In this document: in pieces, positions 27,979 through 36,792 of the stretch
Layout: the number at the start of each line of letters is the position of its first letter
How positions within the stretch are numbered: the stretch's first letter is position 1
NCBI GenBank assembly: GCA_015228815.1
Contig: JADGCV010000028.1
Span: forward strand, 1 to 60,943
DNA length: 60,943 bases
Reading direction: 5' to 3'
Source: Magnetococcales bacterium
GTDB taxonomy: Bacteria; Pseudomonadota; Magnetococcia; Magnetococcales; UBA8363
Program-made: the position numbers and the translations under genes
Notes under the pieces: model-generated
What the model was told of the DNA's origin: nothing
Databases searched by the model: none
What the model saw: the letters and a program-made list of their open reading frames with translations, nothing else

Positions 27979-28228
27979 AGGGCATCCCCAATTTATATTT
28001 GAGTATCAGACTGCGCACTTGCTTGACTTGGTAAGGTTTGGCATTCCCGTTCCTGGGTTGAAGATTCAAGATTTCCAGCATTCCATCATGATTGAAGATA
28101 TGATGATCACCTCGAATACGCTCTTTGAACTCCAGAGAAAGGAGTAATCCTCGCAAATCCTCAAACGACAGGTTGGCATCAGCGCGTCCGCTTAAAACAC
28201 GCCAAAGCGTTTTGTCATGTTTGCCCAT
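27962..28228 (-). CDS. hicA: HicA-family mRNA interferase toxin
   Basis: An 88-residue HicA-type protein: DLRGLLLSLEFKERIRGDHHIFNH holds the conserved catalytic His region (GDHHIF in place of the common GSHH), followed by VKQVRSLILKY. HicA is a double-stranded-RNA-binding-fold toxin that cleaves mRNA. It is longer than the smallest HicA proteins because of an N-terminal leader. Probably an intact toxin-antitoxin pair with hicB. Confidence 0.85.
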   Translation of the reverse strand: MGKHDKTLWRVLSGRADANLSFEDLRGLLLSLEFKERIRGDHHIFNHDGMLEILNLQPRNGNAKPYQVKQVRSLILKYKLGMPYDDTL

Positions 28229-28264
28229 TACTCGCTCCAGATACTTGATCCTGCTGTTTCATCC

Positions 28265-28305
28265 TGTGCTGGTTCAACGCAAATCCGACAAACGGCCATC
28301 TCGTA
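28265..28305 (+). repeat. 41-bp direct repeat, copy 2
   Basis: Second copy of the repeat at 27518-27558, with one mismatch. It lies just upstream of hicA. Confidence 0.85.
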
Positions 28306-28359
28306 TAAACTGGTTTTCAGTCTTTCTTCATCGCATTCATGTGATGTCAGTAGCCGCCT

Positions 28360-28396
28360 ATAGTGTACCACCCATGTTCACCCATAGTGTACCACC
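28360..28396. repeat. tandem ATAGTGTACCACC repeat
   Basis: The 13-mer ATAGTGTACCACC occurs at 28360-28372 and 28384-28396 (24-base period). Tandem repeats of this kind are found inside insertion-sequence ends, but no transposase is adjacent. The rest of 28229-28651 shows no gene. Confidence 0.6.
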
Positions 28397-28651
28397 TTGA
28401 GCGGCTGATTTCCCAAAATTCCGGCCCGCCTTTTCAAGACTTTCTTCCGTATTGATTGAAATGTCAATAAGTTTCATACCGATCGCCATCATCCCGCCTC
28501 ATGACAAAAGAGACATCTCCCCACACCCAATGGCTTGGCCTGATCGTTTTTGAAGGAGAAGGCTTGCCAGTTTGATTTTCATTCCCATCTTTCTGTTGCA
28601 ATATTCTGTTCCTGTGTCGTAGAATCTTGATCAAGGTCAAGTCATAATAAC

Positions 28652-30652
28652 GTGCCGTTCATGTACAAATTGGGTCAAGGCACGATGGGCTTGGATCACG
28701 GGTCGGCAACGATGGGGGATGATATGGGAACGACTGAAAAGGGAGGCGGCTGGGGGGTACGGTCGTCGTTCATGCTGCTTGGAGTTTTTTTTCTGGTGAT
28801 GGCGCTCCTGACGGGGGTTTCGCTTTGGCTTTCGGCGCGGTTGGACAATCAAGACGCCGATACCATCAACCTTGCGGGGCGACAGCGCATGTTGACGCAG
28901 AAGATGACAAAGGAGTTCTTCATCGCGTTGGCCCGTCCGACTCCCGAGATACGGGAATCGTTGGGCATGACGCTGTGGGCGTTCGAGGAGACGCTTCAGG
29001 GCCTGATGAACGGTGCAGAGGCCCCGGCGGAACTGAATCGAGCGGCGCCAATGTTGACGATGAACCGTCCTTCTCCCGAGGTGCGCGGGCAGTTGGCGGA
29101 GGTGGCGTCGATCTGGACCGGATTCAGGAAAAACATCGAGGGGGGGCTTGGAGATTCTTCCAATCTTGAGGCGATCAAGGAACGTTTGATCGTGGACAAC
29201 ATGGCTTTGCTCAAGGCGATGAACCGGGCAGTGGAGACGATGGCCCGTGAATCGACGGAGCGGACCCAGGGGGTGGTACGGTCGTTGCGCGGGGTGGTGG
29301 TGATCGCGGCGGCAGTCGTGGTGGCGGGCATTCTTTTCTTGATATTCATGGCGCGGCGAATCTTCCGCCAGTTGGGCGGGGAGCCGGCGGAGGTGGTGGC
29401 CATCGCCGAGAAGGTATCCCGGGGCGATCTTTCCCTGACGTTTGATGCATCCCGATCCGGGATTGGCCTGTATGGGGCGATGGCGGGAATGGTGGACAAT
29501 CTGAACCGGACGGTGCGGTCCCTGGTGGAGGTGGGAGAACATGTCGTGGCGGAGAGCGCCAAGGTGAGCGTGGCGGCGGTGCGGGTTTCGGAGGGGGCGA
29601 CCGAGCAGGCCGCCTCGGTCGAGGAAACCTCGGCGGCCGTCACGGAGATGGCGGCCAACATTCATCACAGTACCGATAATGCCACCACGACCGAGCGTTT
29701 GGCCCAGGGAAATGCCCGGAGGGCGGATGAAGGAGGGCAGGTGGTGTCCCGGGCGGTGGTGGCGATGAAGGCCATTGCCGAAAAAATTTCCATCATCGAG
29801 GAAATCTCCCGCCAGACCAATTTGTTGGCTCTGAACGCGGCGATCGAGGCCGCGCGGGCGGGGGAACATGGCAAGGGATTCGCCGTGGTTGCCGCCGAGG
29901 TGCGCAAACTCGCGGAACGCAGCCAGGTGGCGGCGGGGGAGATCAATCGAATTTCGGCCACCAGTGTCACGGTGGCGGAGCAGGCGGGGTCCATTCTTGC
30001 CGAACTGGTTCCCGACATCGAAAAAACCTCCCGGCTTGTCCAGGAGATCGCCACGGCTTCCCGGGAACAGAGTCAGGGAAGTGACCAGGTCCGGCAGTCG
30101 ATCGAGCAACTCGATTCGGTCATACAACAAAACGCCCATGCCGCGGAGGAAATGTCCGCATCGGCCGATACCTTGGCCTCCCAGGCCAATCGTCTTCAGG
30201 GGATCATCGCCTTCTTCCAGCTTGATGATGGGAGTTCCCAGACCCAACTCATGCCCTGGTCCGACCGGTTGCTGGTGAACATTGCCGAGGCGGACCGGCA
30301 GCACCGGTATCTGGTGGATCTGGTCAACCGCATCTATGCCGCCGTCAAGGAGGGCAAGATGGAACACGGTCTCAACACCCTGGTCCCGGAGTTGGTCCAG
30401 TACACCGTCAATCATTTCAAGTATGAGGAAGACCTGTTTGCCAAACACGGCTATCCCGAGGCGGCAGGACACAAGAAAGCTCATGAAAAGCTGATCCAGC
30501 AGGTCGGGGAATTCCTGGGCAAGCTCAAGGACGGGGGCGATCATTCTCTGGCCTTTGAACTTCTCGGATTTCTTAAATCATGGCTCAACGACCACATCAT
30601 CGGCACCGATACCCGTTATGGTCGCTGGCTGAACGAACGGGGGGTATTCTGA
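28652..30652 (+). CDS. PilJ-type chemoreceptor with C-terminal hemerythrin
   Basis: About 666 residues from the GTG at 28652; ATG at 28724, after GGGGGA, is a plausible later start. Order: membrane segment (about 37-58), PilJ/NIT-like sensor helix with [16 protein letters not shown], second membrane segment (about 215-235), HAMP, methyl-accepting domain with the hairpin tip [23 protein letters not shown] (split over two motifs), then a bacteriohemerythrin domain of about 125 residues. The di-iron ligands are seen in [27 protein letters not shown] and LNDHIIGTD. It should sense oxygen and signal to CheA. Placed between the nif island and the nucleoside cluster; no che genes nearby. Confidence 0.92.
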   Translation: MPFMYKLGQGTMGLDHGSATMGDDMGTTEKGGGWGVRSSFMLLGVFFLVMALLTGVSLWLSARLDNQDADTINLAGRQRMLTQKMTKEFFIALARPTPEIRESLGMTLWAFEETLQGLMNGAEAPAELNRAAPMLTMNRPSPEVRGQLAEVASIWTGFRKNIEGGLGDSSNLEAIKERLIVDNMALLKAMNRAVETMARESTERTQGVVRSLRGVVVIAAAVVVAGILFLIFMARRIFRQLGGEPAEVVAIAEKVSRGDLSLTFDASRSGIGLYGAMAGMVDNLNRTVRSLVEVGEHVVAESAKVSVAAVRVSEGATEQAASVEETSAAVTEMAANIHHSTDNATTTERLAQGNARRADEGGQVVSRAVVAMKAIAEKISIIEEISRQTNLLALNAAIEAARAGEHGKGFAVVAAEVRKLAERSQVAAGEINRISATSVTVAEQAGSILAELVPDIEKTSRLVQEIATASREQSQGSDQVRQSIEQLDSVIQQNAHAAEEMSASADTLASQANRLQGIIAFFQLDDGSSQTQLMPWSDRLLVNIAEADRQHRYLVDLVNRIYAAVKEGKMEHGLNTLVPELVQYTVNHFKYEEDLFAKHGYPEAAGHKKAHEKLIQQVGEFLGKLKDGGDHSLAFELLGFLKSWLNDHIIGTDTRYGRWLNERGVF

Positions 30653-30697
30653 AAATTCGTTACAGTACACGATTTCGGGAATCTGGATGAGCATCTT

Positions 30698-31204
30698 TTA
30701 GCGTCGGACGCCATTCTTGAGCTGTTTGACTGCCGGTGTGGTGAAATCGAAACGTTGAAACCGACGTTGGGCCAGGGTGATCAGCCAGGGATTCAACCCG
30801 GCCCCGGGCCGCTGCGAAAGAATGCTGTCGAGAAGCCGTGCCTCGTTTCCGGGACCCGAAAGAAAACAGGCGAGAATCCAACCCACGCTCGGGCCTCGGG
30901 ACAAGCCGGAGTCGCAGTGAACCACCGTTGTTCCTGATCGCGGGCGCAAAATACGGGCAAATTCCTCCAGCTTCAAAATGTGAACCGAGGACGGTCCAGT
31001 CACTCCTTCCACGCTGCCGCTGTCATATCGGTCGAGAAACAGCAGGCGCAACACGGGGCAGGCCAGACTGGCGAGGATGGCCGGAGGTTCGGAGCCGGGA
31101 TCGCCAATGCTCACCACCCCGCGCAGGATTGTCGGATCCTCAAGGTGTTCAAGCCAGAGGATGGCCTCCTCCCGGCAAAAAAGGCGCACAGAAGGGTCGA
31201 TCAT
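30698..31204 (-). CDS. dual-specificity-type Cys phosphatase
   Basis: 168 residues with the Cys-phosphatase loop HCDSGLSR (Cys97, Arg103; HCX5R) in VVHCDSGLSRGPSVGWI. The general acid is likely in the preceding Asp-containing loop. The start at 31204 overlaps the kinase stop as ATGA; the longer open frame is a shadow of the kinase gene. It is the last gene of the nucleoside-type cluster. In the aminohexuronic nucleoside pathways a phosphate carried on intermediates is removed late, so a small-molecule phosphatase role is more likely here than protein tyrosine phosphatase. Confidence 0.82.
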   Translation of the reverse strand: MIDPSVRLFCREEAILWLEHLEDPTILRGVVSIGDPGSEPPAILASLACPVLRLLFLDRYDSGSVEGVTGPSSVHILKLEEFARILRPRSGTTVVHCDSGLSRGPSVGWILACFLSGPGNEARLLDSILSQRPGAGLNPWLITLAQRRFQRFDFTTPAVKQLKNGVRR

Positions 31205-31782
31205 CCTTGATTGGTTTCCAGTGTGGCGAGAAAATCGCGTGTTTCCCTGGCCCGTCGCAGTGCGATCATGCGTACTCCGGGGGTGGCGGCGATCCGGGCC
31301 AGCATTTCCGGGCGCGGGTGGTGGCGGAAGCGAAGTACCAGTGTCCAGAAACCAAGGTCCAGGCGTGGTCGGTGTCGATAGTCTGTCTGCCGGGCCATCG
31401 CCGCCGGCAGGCTGGAAGTGGCTCCGAACCAGCGCCGAATCCCGCGTGTCAGCACCCTCAAGGCGCACTGCCAGGGTGGCAGGTCGAGGAAGATCACGGT
31501 ATCGGCCCGTGACAGGCGGTTTGGGAAACAGCGACTGTAGTTGCCATCGATGATCCATTGTTCCAATGCCACGACCGCCGCCAATCGGGACAAAAATTCA
31601 GCCTCGGGCGGTCGGGTCCACTGGGCCTGCCAGTAGAGATCATCCAGATTGATGTGTGGCAGGCGCAGCGCCACCGCCAGGCGGCGGGCCAGGGTTGTCT
31701 TGCCACTGCCGGGTGAACCCACGACCAGGAGCCTCTGGGCGTTGTGGAGCGGTCTTGCCGTGACCTCAGGATGAGTGTTCAT
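31201..31782 (-). CDS. small P-loop kinase (adenylate-kinase-like)
   Basis: 193 residues with Walker A GSPGSGKTT at 22-30, a DLYW segment after the second strand (INLDDLYWQAQW) and WIIDGNY, typical of the small nucleotide/topology-modulation kinase group. Substrate unknown. It starts 17 bases inside the end of the epimerase-like gene, with AGGA seven bases upstream. Nikkomycin/polyoxin pathways use a kinase for a transient 2'-phosphate; this gene is a candidate for that step by context, not by demonstrated homology. Confidence 0.8.
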   Translation of the reverse strand: MNTHPEVTARPLHNAQRLLVVGSPGSGKTTLARRLAVALRLPHINLDDLYWQAQWTRPPEAEFLSRLAAVVALEQWIIDGNYSRCFPNRLSRADTVIFLDLPPWQCALRVLTRGIRRWFGATSSLPAAMARQTDYRHRPRLDLGFWTLVLRFRHHPRPEMLARIAATPGVRMIALRRARETRDFLATLETNQG

Positions 31783-32800
31783 GGCATTCCTTCCGGGGTG
31801 AAGAACAATAGGTGGACCAGTCGTGACGTTGTTGCATGATCCGGTTGTCGTAGGCGGGATTGGTTTCCGGCGCGACCAGCAGTCCCCTCTTGACCGCGTC
31901 GATCAGTCCATCGGCGGCATCGGTCAAACGTTCCCGCGGGTGAAAGCCGAGCCGACGTTCCACAAGACGCGATGATATACGGTAGGAACGTTCATCCGCC
32001 GTATCGGTGGCGGAAGTTTGAACCACTACGTCCGGACCCATGTGGGCTGCCAGGGTTTGGGCCGATTGCGCCAGGGTATGGTTGCCGTAGGCGGCATTGA
32101 AGATCGCCCCGGAAACGGTCTCCTCGGGCGCTTCGAGAACGCGCAGATACAGGGCGACAAGATCGGACAGGGACAGATGGGGTCGGTATCTCTGGCTCCG
32201 CTCCACCACGATGCGGCGTTTAAGATAACCTTCGATGACAAACCGGTTGAAGGTCAGATCCATCCTTTGCCGGGGTGCGTAACCGCACACCGTCGCCGCC
32301 CGCAGGCTTACGGGAGCGAAGCCCCGCCGTCTGGTTCCGAGGAGCAGATGGTCGCAGGATGCCTTGTGCCTGGCGTAATCGGTCAGGGGCATGGGGGGAT
32401 GGGTTTCGTCAACGAACGATTCACTGGAGTTTCCCGTGCCGTAGACACTGCACGAGGAGGCCTGAATCCAGCGGTCGATCCCCGCGGACAATGCCGCTTC
32501 CAGTGTGTTTTCGAACCCCTTGAGGTTGACGTCCCGGGCGATGGCGGGATCGAGGCGAAAATCGGGGTCATTGGACAGAAAAGCCAGGTGGATGACACGT
32601 TCCTGACCCCGCATCGCCTCCCGAAGGTGGGACGTATCCCGGATGTCGCCTTCGATGAGACGCAGACGCGGATGATCGGGCAGAGTGCTTGGCCCGAAGA
32701 TCAAGGCGTCGAGGACCGTTACGTCATGATTGGCGGCAAGCAGGGACGGGACCAGACGGCTGCCGATGTAGCCGCAGCCGCCGGTGACCAGCACCCGCAT
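31766..32800 (-). CDS. NAD-dependent epimerase/dehydratase (extended SDR)
   Basis: 344 residues. Rossmann motif TGGCGYIGS at the N-terminus, GDIRD after the fourth strand, and the catalytic SSCSVYG and YARHK (Tyr142, Lys146). It should oxidise or epimerise a sugar carbon. The start at 32800 shares one base with the stop of the oxygenase gene (TGATG). Extended SDRs are not part of the core aminohexuronic route as I know it, so it may make a tailoring change special to this product. Confidence 0.85.
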   Translation of the reverse strand: MRVLVTGGCGYIGSRLVPSLLAANHDVTVLDALIFGPSTLPDHPRLRLIEGDIRDTSHLREAMRGQERVIHLAFLSNDPDFRLDPAIARDVNLKGFENTLEAALSAGIDRWIQASSCSVYGTGNSSESFVDETHPPMPLTDYARHKASCDHLLLGTRRRGFAPVSLRAATVCGYAPRQRMDLTFNRFVIEGYLKRRIVVERSQRYRPHLSLSDLVALYLRVLEAPEETVSGAIFNAAYGNHTLAQSAQTLAAHMGPDVVVQTSATDTADERSYRISSRLVERRLGFHPRERLTDAADGLIDAVKRGLLVAPETNPAYDNRIMQQRHDWSTYCSSPRKECHEHSS

Positions 32801-33462
32801 CAACGTTGCTCCCGGACCGCCCCTTGGGGCCGCCAGGTTTCGATTTGCAGTGTGCGCCGCAACAGTGGCGCGGTGGCGGAGACGGGACTGACCCCGTGCC
32901 AGGAATCGTCGCTGGGAACCAGCAGCATGCCGTTGCCGGTGACGGGGGGCAATTCATGAAACGGTTCGAAATCATCACCGCGACGGCGGTAGAGCTGGAG
33001 CAATCCGCCCCATTCCGGTTCCCACCGATGTCCGAAATACAATACATTGGTCGCCGCTTTGGTCAGGTGGTCGGTATGGATGGAAATATCGTTGCCGGCG
33101 GAAAAGACAAAGAAGCCGACATCGATGGGGTAGTCGTCGATATTCTCACCGATTTTCTCGCCCACCACCCGGCGATATTCCGGTCCGGTCAATGCCTTGA
33201 TGAGCGCCTGCCAGGCGGGATCCAGGGTCGAGCAGGATTCGAGGGGCCGGTTTTTTTCCACTGCTTTGCGCACCAGGAAACTGTAGGTTTTGTCTCCCCC
33301 CTGTTCGCGTCGATGACGGACGAATCCCTCCTCGGGAAAATGGTCGGTCAGGTGTTGCGCCTTGACGGGGGGGATCGCCTCCTTCCACAGGGCGAAACGA
33401 AACGGCTCGGAGGCGAGCGGGGTTGTGCGAATCACATCGAGGTCAAGACAGTCTTGGGTCAT
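32800..33462 (-). CDS. Fe(II)/2-oxoglutarate oxygenase
   Basis: 220 residues with a facial-triad pattern: HTD (His129, Asp131) in ISIHTDHLTKAATNVLYF and distal His189 in SWHGVSPV, then Arg202 in LRRTLQIE for 2-oxoglutarate. The fold fits small prolyl-hydroxylase-like oxygenases. ATGA overlap with the SDR gene. Second of two such enzymes in the cluster, matching the two dioxygenases (NikI and NikM type) needed to shorten and oxidise octosyl acid in known pathways. Confidence 0.85.
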   Translation of the reverse strand: MTQDCLDLDVIRTTPLASEPFRFALWKEAIPPVKAQHLTDHFPEEGFVRHRREQGGDKTYSFLVRKAVEKNRPLESCSTLDPAWQALIKALTGPEYRRVVGEKIGENIDDYPIDVGFFVFSAGNDISIHTDHLTKAATNVLYFGHRWEPEWGGLLQLYRRRGDDFEPFHELPPVTGNGMLLVPSDDSWHGVSPVSATAPLLRRTLQIETWRPQGAVREQR

Positions 33463-34220
33463 GGCGAATTTTCCTGGTTGACGCCACCGGGTATTTCCGG
33501 ACAGCGGGGACGATGTTCGATGATGGGATCGACGCCTGGACCATGGGGTTTGCGGCGCATGATCTGGGTTTCGCGAAAAGGTTCTCTTTGGGCCATCGCC
33601 AGATCCCAGATGATGCGGGCGACCGCCACGGGATCGAGAAATTTGTGACGATCAGGGGCGGTTGCTTCCCATTTTTCCCAGAAGGTGGGAATGTTCAGTC
33701 CTCCCGGATTGATCAGGGTCACCCGGGAACCGGGACGGTCGCGCACCAGTTCCACGGCAAGGTTGCGGGTAAACGCGGTCTGCGCCGCCTTGAGTCCGCA
33801 GTACAGGGCCTCGTCCTCGCGCAACCGCCATGATGAAACCGAGCCGATGGTCACAAGATGGAACGGTTCGGCCTGGTGGCACAGAAAACGTCGCAGGAAT
33901 TGCACCGGACCCCGAAAATGCAGATCGACATGCAGGTCAATCTGGGAAGCATCGGTCTGTTGCAGCGGCGCCTTGAGAAAGGCGCCGGCGACCCAGAAGA
34001 AGAAGTCCACCGGGGTGTCGGGAAGCGGTGCCCGTCGCACCTGTTCCGGAGATTGAAGATCGATGACGTACAACTTCGCTCCGGGAGGCGTTTCGGTGAT
34101 GGCGTTCGGTTCGCCGGCGCTGCGACCGTAGATGATGGGCGACAGGTTTCGCCTGGCTCCTTCACGGGCCAATTCGAGTCCCAGCCCTTTGGTGGCTCCA
34201 AGCAGCAAGGCCGAGGTCAT
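33459..34220 (-). CDS. short-chain dehydrogenase/reductase
   Basis: 253 residues from the ATG at 34220, which makes ATGA with the enolpyruvyl transferase stop. The cofactor motif is GATKGLG (variant of TGXXXGXG), WVAGAF replaces NNAG, and the active-site pattern IGSVSSW ... YCGLK gives Ser, Tyr and Lys. Likely a classical SDR acting on a sugar or polyol hydroxyl of the nucleoside intermediate. The C-terminal ~50 residues are Pro/Arg-rich and less conserved in type. Confidence 0.8.
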   Translation of the reverse strand: MTSALLLGATKGLGLELAREGARRNLSPIIYGRSAGEPNAITETPPGAKLYVIDLQSPEQVRRAPLPDTPVDFFFWVAGAFLKAPLQQTDASQIDLHVDLHFRGPVQFLRRFLCHQAEPFHLVTIGSVSSWRLREDEALYCGLKAAQTAFTRNLAVELVRDRPGSRVTLINPGGLNIPTFWEKWEATAPDRHKFLDPVAVARIIWDLAMAQREPFRETQIMRRKPHGPGVDPIIEHRPRCPEIPGGVNQENSP

Positions 34221-35635
34221 GGTTGCGGACTCCATTTTATGTGTGGGTCTCGGGTTGTCCCTGGGACCGGGGAGGGGTACGTTGGCTGGGGCGACCCGTC
34301 CAGGTCGCAACGGGCGCCCATGCCGGCCAGAACGTCCAGAAGGTTGGCATAGCCTCGGTCCAGGTGATGAACGTTTTGTACCGTCGTGGTTCCTGGTGCG
34401 GTCAGCGCCGCCAACACCAGTACCGCGGCGGCCCGCAGATCACAGGCGACCACCGTCCGCTCTCCCTGGGTCAGGGAAGAGGGGGTGATGGTGATCCCCC
34501 CTTCCGTTGGATGAATGCATGCCCCAAGGCGGGACAACTCATGGGCGTAGGAGAAACGGGTTTTCCATACCGCCTCGGAAATTCGGGCGGGGCGGTCGCC
34601 ATCCAGCAGCATGAGGGCGAAAAACGGCTGGTGATCGGAATAGATGCCGACACTGGTGACTTCGATGTCCTGGGAGGCGAGACGAGGTGACGGGGTGACT
34701 TCCAGTAGATCCTTGCCCCAGTCGAGACCGACTCCCATGGCGTCGAGCAGGGCGATTTCCGCCGCCAATCCCTGACGCAGTCGCTTGACGGTCAGCCCGG
34801 TGAGGGTCAGTGACACCTTGCAGTGTTGCGACAGGGCGATGAAGGTGATCACTTCGCTCAGGCAGGTGACCACATGGTGGTGCAGGGCCGGTGGCGGCTG
34901 GGGAACTGTATCGGGGGGAATCAGGATCAAATCCCGGCCCTCGCGGCGCACGATGAAACCGGCCTGGTCGAGCAGGAGCAACAGTTCGGTGACATCGGGT
35001 TTGGGATAGGGATTGCGGATGCGGGTCGGGCCGGATCGGGTGCAGGCGGCGGCAAGGATGGCGGTCTTGGTGACCCCGGAAACCAACGGTCCGGTGAGCA
35101 GGTCGGGCCGTTCCGAAAAAGACATGCAATCGATGGTGCAAGCGGTGAATCCAGAGGTCTCGCCCTGGATCTCATGCCCTTCCTGACGGAAACGGGCACC
35201 GAATCGTTCCAGGACCGCGAGCATGTGATGCACCGGCCTCTGGGGGCCTGAACCACTGCCATCCAGGGGGCAGCCACCGCTCGGACCGATCCGGACGCGC
35301 TTGAATCGTCCCAGGAGTACCGGCAGAAAATAGAGGACGCCATGGACGCGCCGACTTGACGATTCGGGAATGTCGGACAGAAAAAAACCGCGTGTGTCCA
35401 GGGTCAGGGTACCATGATTCCAATGGGCGACGCCGTTACCCTGGCGGATGAGTTCACAGAGAACCTTCACGTCTTCGATATCGGGAACGTTGGTCAGCAC
35501 GACCTGTTGTTCCAGGGCGATGGCCAGGGCGATCAATCCGACCGTGGCGTGCTTGAAGCCGCCGAGGGCAACCGTTGCCGGATGCAGGGGGGCCGGGGTG
35601 ATTCGTGCATGTCGGGGAAGGGGGGGATGGGTCAT
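34217..35635 (-). CDS. MurA/NikO-like enolpyruvyl transferase
   Basis: 472 residues of the EPSP synthase/MurA superfamily. Lys28 in GGFKHAT matches the MurA active-site Lys22, and Cys122 in GPSGGCPL matches the MurA loop Cys115; the tail GYANLLDVLAGMGA is also MurA-like. It would transfer enolpyruvate from PEP. In nikkomycin (NikO) and malayamycin (MalO) pathways the acceptor is the 3'-OH of UMP or pseudouridine monophosphate, and neighbours here are the other genes of that pathway. A cell-wall MurA role is unlikely in this context. ATGA overlap with the aminotransferase gene sets the start; the longer open frame upstream is antisense-like noise over that gene. Confidence 0.85.
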   Translation of the reverse strand: MTHPPLPRHARITPAPLHPATVALGGFKHATVGLIALAIALEQQVVLTNVPDIEDVKVLCELIRQGNGVAHWNHGTLTLDTRGFFLSDIPESSSRRVHGVLYFLPVLLGRFKRVRIGPSGGCPLDGSGSGPQRPVHHMLAVLERFGARFRQEGHEIQGETSGFTACTIDCMSFSERPDLLTGPLVSGVTKTAILAAACTRSGPTRIRNPYPKPDVTELLLLLDQAGFIVRREGRDLILIPPDTVPQPPPALHHHVVTCLSEVITFIALSQHCKVSLTLTGLTVKRLRQGLAAEIALLDAMGVGLDWGKDLLEVTPSPRLASQDIEVTSVGIYSDHQPFFALMLLDGDRPARISEAVWKTRFSYAHELSRLGACIHPTEGGITITPSSLTQGERTVVACDLRAAAVLVLAALTAPGTTTVQNVHHLDRGYANLLDVLAGMGARCDLDGSPQPTYPSPVPGTTRDPHIKWSPQP

Positions 35636-36792
35636 GAACCATCCCCTTCCTGGGAGGAAAAGGATTCCATTTCCGACAGCACCGTGGTCATGAGGGTCGG
35701 GTCGCCGATCGTCATTCTCAGGCAGCTTCGAAGTCCGTGGGGACCATCCTCGAACCGTTTGACCTGTATTTTTCGGGTTCGCAGATGGTCGGCCAACAGG
35801 GAGGCGGTGCCGGACTGGCCGGTGTCCATCAACAGGAAGTTGGTTTCCGAGGGTGGAATGCGCCAGGAGGGAAACAGGTGCGACACCCTCCGAGCGACAA
35901 CCTTGCGGGTAGCCTCGATCCGGTGATGGAAATTGGCGACATCGCTGGCATTGTCGAAACAGAAGGCGAGGTAGCCCGCGGCCATGGCGTTGACCGTATG
36001 GACGCCATACCACCGATGGAGATAAGCGGCGAGGGCGGCGCTGGTGATGACCAGGCCCAGCCGCAATCCCGCCATGCCGCAGTTCTTGGAGAAGCTGCGC
36101 AGAATGACGACGCCGGAATAACGATGCAGCAGGGGCAGATGCGGCACCGACGCGAAGGGGGCATAGGCCTCGTCGATGAGCAGCAGATGGTTGCCCTGGG
36201 CGCAGAGATCGCATAGCCGTTGCATTTCGGCCAGAGGGATTCGGGTACCGGTGATGCCATTGGGATTGGTCACCACGACAAGCGCCGGCGGCGAGGTCGT
36301 CAGTGGCTCCCGGGCCAGATCGACGATCGATTCGCCCCAGAGATCGGTCGGATGATTCAGCGGGGTCACGGCCACTCCGGCCAGGGCGGCGTAATGATTA
36401 TAGTTGGAATAGTTCGGGGTTTGCAGAATCAGACGACCGATGGAACGGCCCAGAAGGCCAAGCACCATGCGAATGGCGCTGTCCGAACCGGCGTCCATCA
36501 CCAGGGACGTATGGGGAACGTCATAGAAACGGGCGGTCGTGCGAATCAATCCTGGCCAGTTGGGATACCGGGTGACGTTGGTCTCGGTCGCCTGTTCGAG
36601 GTAACGACGAAAGAGGGCGCGTGTTTCGGGGAGGTCGGATTCATTGCTGGAAAGGTTGTGGACGTGCCGGTAATCGGCTTTTTCCCGGACGTTGAGTTTC
36701 ATGACTGCCGGATCGAGGAATGGCAGGGTATCGAACAGGCAGGGGCGGGTCGGGTCGATGGGCGTGGCGGAATCCACGGTCTGGTCAGCCAT
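35632..36792 (-). CDS. HisC-like PLP aminotransferase
   Basis: 386 residues of the fold-type I class I/II family closest to histidinol-phosphate aminotransferase. NPNGITG holds the PLP-binding Asn, LLIDEAYAPF the pyridine-binding Asp207, SFSKNCGMAGLRLGL the Schiff-base Lys236 and phosphate-binding Arg. In the nikkomycin pathway NikK, also HisC-like, aminates the keto acid made from octosyl acid to give the amino acid centre of aminohexuronic acid; the same step is proposed here. Overlaps the radical SAM gene end by eight bases. Confidence 0.87.
   Translation of the reverse strand: MADQTVDSATPIDPTRPCLFDTLPFLDPAVMKLNVREKADYRHVHNLSSNESDLPETRALFRRYLEQATETNVTRYPNWPGLIRTTARFYDVPHTSLVMDAGSDSAIRMVLGLLGRSIGRLILQTPNYSNYNHYAALAGVAVTPLNHPTDLWGESIVDLAREPLTTSPPALVVVTNPNGITGTRIPLAEMQRLCDLCAQGNHLLLIDEAYAPFASVPHLPLLHRYSGVVILRSFSKNCGMAGLRLGLVITSAALAAYLHRWYGVHTVNAMAAGYLAFCFDNASDVANFHHRIEATRKVVARRVSHLFPSWRIPPSETNFLLMDTGQSGTASLLADHLRTRKIQVKRFEDGPHGLRSCLRMTIGDPTLMTTVLSEMESFSSQEGDGS

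Noticed and set aside
28637-30544. 635-codon leftward open frame over the chemoreceptor
   Set aside because: It is antisense to a clear MCP-hemerythrin gene and shows His/Arg/Gly-rich noise with no domain.
30698-31558. Extended 286-codon reading of the phosphatase
   Set aside because: Residues before MIDPSV are an antisense-frame reading within the kinase gene; ATGA at 31204 is the likely start.
34217-36214. Long 665-codon reading of the enolpyruvyl transferase frame
   Set aside because: The first ~193 codons are an out-of-frame reading of the aminotransferase gene; the ATGA start at 35635 begins the real homology.
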